Position numbers and translations under genes: made by a program. A DNA stretch of 15,303 bases. Source: JBOGVA01 sp050692195. GTDB lineage: Bacteria > Actinomycetota > UBA4738. Numbering within the stretch: the first letter of the stretch is position 1; every line of letters starts with the position of its first letter. The notes beneath the pieces were generated by a model. It had not been told where the DNA came from. It did no database searches and was given only the letters and a program-made list of their open reading frames with translations. The stretch covers positions 1 through 15,303 of the forward strand of contig JBOGVA010000040.1 in the NCBI GenBank assembly GCA_050692195.1, in the 5' to 3' direction. This document shows, one piece after another, positions 14,473 through 15,303 of the stretch.

Positions 14473-15278
14473 CGCGTTGATCCACCGTTTCCGGTGGCGC
14501 AGACTATATCTCCACCCTGCCCGACCAAAGGCGAGGGGTCGGCGTATTGTGGCGGCCGTAGATTTCTCCCCTTGCGGAGATAGGACCACCACCTCGGCCT
14601 TGCGGCCTCAGTCGTTACGGGGTCACACGCGGGAGCTTGTACCAGAACCCCGGAAGCATGTGCGGACCAACCAGTTCCACGAACCTGACCGTTCCCACCA
14701 CCGTCAATCGGATTCGGTGGTATGACTTGTCTCGGTTCAGGGAACCCTCGATTCCCCACTGCTCCCGCAACTCGTTGAGCAGCCGACACTGAGTCTCCTC
14801 GTCGAACTGCTGGGTGTTGAGGTACACCGCACTCCGCGATCTCGAACCATCGTCCATGAACCACACCGCCATCGTGAGTGGCGTCAACTCCACCTTGGGA
14901 ATGGTCTTCCTCCCCAAGGGATAGAACCGCCGATAGTACGGCGTGAGCTCGGGCAGACTCCTGGTCACGAATCGATACGCGATCCGACCAGCGTTCCCGA
15001 GTCTCGCCGTGGGTGGTGTAGCGACCAGCGAAGCCAGGAGTGAGTACTTCCAATCCACATAGGCTCGCTGCTGGACAGAGTGGTTGATCTCAAGAAGCGC
15101 GTTGGTCTTGCAGCGCATCGAGCCATCGCCGAGAAGCGATCCGACGATGACCTCGTGCTGCACTCCCGACAGACTTCCCACGGTATTGCCCACTGTACAG
15201 ACAGGGTCTGACACAGGAGGGGTTCACCGTTATAAGCCGATTCGAGGACGACATTTCTGCCGCCCCACCCCATGATTG
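14473..15278 (-). mobile_element. Group I intron at 23S position L2500, encoding an I-SceI-like endonuclease
   Basis: An 806-nt insertion between U2500 and C2501, ending in G. P1 pairs exon CACCU with intron GGGUG (15266-15270), a 5-bp helix with the terminal U-G wobble. P2 (15246-15265) is an 8-bp stem with a GAAA loop. P4 pairs ACGGU with ACCGU; the P and Q segments are at 15219-15234 and 15174-15191. A candidate P3 pairs CGGCUU with AGGCCG. P6 (GGG with CCC) encloses the ORF. R (CCCCGUAACGACU) lies at about 14610-14622 and S (AGAUAUAGUCUGC) at 14499-14511; P7 pairs GACU with AGUC. P9 (14482-14497) is a 6-bp stem with a GAAA loop. The core is closely similar to that of the L2593 intron 93 nt away. 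Confidence 0.93.
14615..15163 (-). CDS. LAGLIDADG homing endonuclease, I-SceI-like, two motifs (in L2500 intron)
   Basis: Protein of 182 residues from the GTG at 15163, preceded by GGGAAG about ten bases upstream; a GTG at 15214 would add 17 residues lying over P4-P5. Two degenerate LAGLIDADG motifs, VIVGSLLGDG (5-14) and TMAVWFMDDG (97-106), indicate a pseudo-symmetric monomer. The second motif, the preceding KTIPK, the following VYLNTQQF (113-120) and the C-terminal FWYKLP (173-178) all resemble I-SceI of the yeast mitochondrial 21S rRNA intron. Catalytic Asp candidates are D13 and D105. The stop codon UAA lies inside the R element (CCCCGUAACG) of the ribozyme. It should cut the uninterrupted 23S gene around position 2500. 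The frame is open and the motifs are intact, so it is probably active or recently so. Confidence 0.9.
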   Translation of the reverse strand: MQHEVIVGSLLGDGSMRCKTNALLEINHSVQQRAYVDWKYSLLASLVATPPTARLGNAGRIAYRFVTRSLPELTPYYRRFYPLGRKTIPKVELTPLTMAVWFMDDGSRSRSAVYLNTQQFDEETQCRLLNELREQWGIEGSLNRDKSYHRIRLTVVGTVRFVELVGPHMLPGFWYKLPRVTP

Positions 15279-15303
15279 AGGTGCCAAACCGGTCCGTCGA
15301 TAT

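Overview
The window is GC-rich bacterial chromosome. Its start codon use (many GTG and TTG), tightly coupled genes, lipoprotein-type Liv solute-binding protein, RsbT-type regulator and rRNA sequence suggest a deep-branching or uncultivated actinobacterium. That placement is an inference, because no complete taxonomic marker lies in the window.

Region 1 (2-4856, + strand) is a branched-chain amino acid-type ABC uptake operon: livK (5' end outside the window), livH, livM, livG and livF, with short gaps or overlaps. Region 2 (4912-6815) holds a small membrane protein with an Ada-like cysteine motif and a short SSB-like OB-fold protein on the - strand. A metallo-beta-lactamase-fold hydrolase follows on the + strand, probably leaderless.

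Region 3 (6836-13068, - strand) is a regulatory block. Read in transcription order it has a TPR protein, a secreted coiled protein with a C-terminal membrane anchor, and a membrane diguanylate cyclase. After these come an RsbT-like switch kinase, a histidine kinase with an RsbU-N-like head, a small membrane protein and a winged-helix regulator whose receiver domain appears to lack the phosphoacceptor Asp. The last four look like a partner-switching module wired to a two-component output.

Region 4 (13097 to the window end, - strand) is the 3' end of an rRNA operon: terminator, 5S rRNA, spacer and the 3' part of the 23S rRNA gene. The 23S gene is the main discovery. Two group I introns interrupt the peptidyl transferase centre, after E. 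coli positions U2593 and U2500, leaving a 93-nt exon between them. The L2593 intron encodes a single-motif LAGLIDADG protein that aligns with I-CreI and sits at the I-CreI intron site. The L2500 intron encodes a two-motif LAGLIDADG protein that aligns with I-SceI. In both, the ORF is inserted in P6 and runs into the catalytic core of the ribozyme. Both introns must be removed to make a working ribosome.
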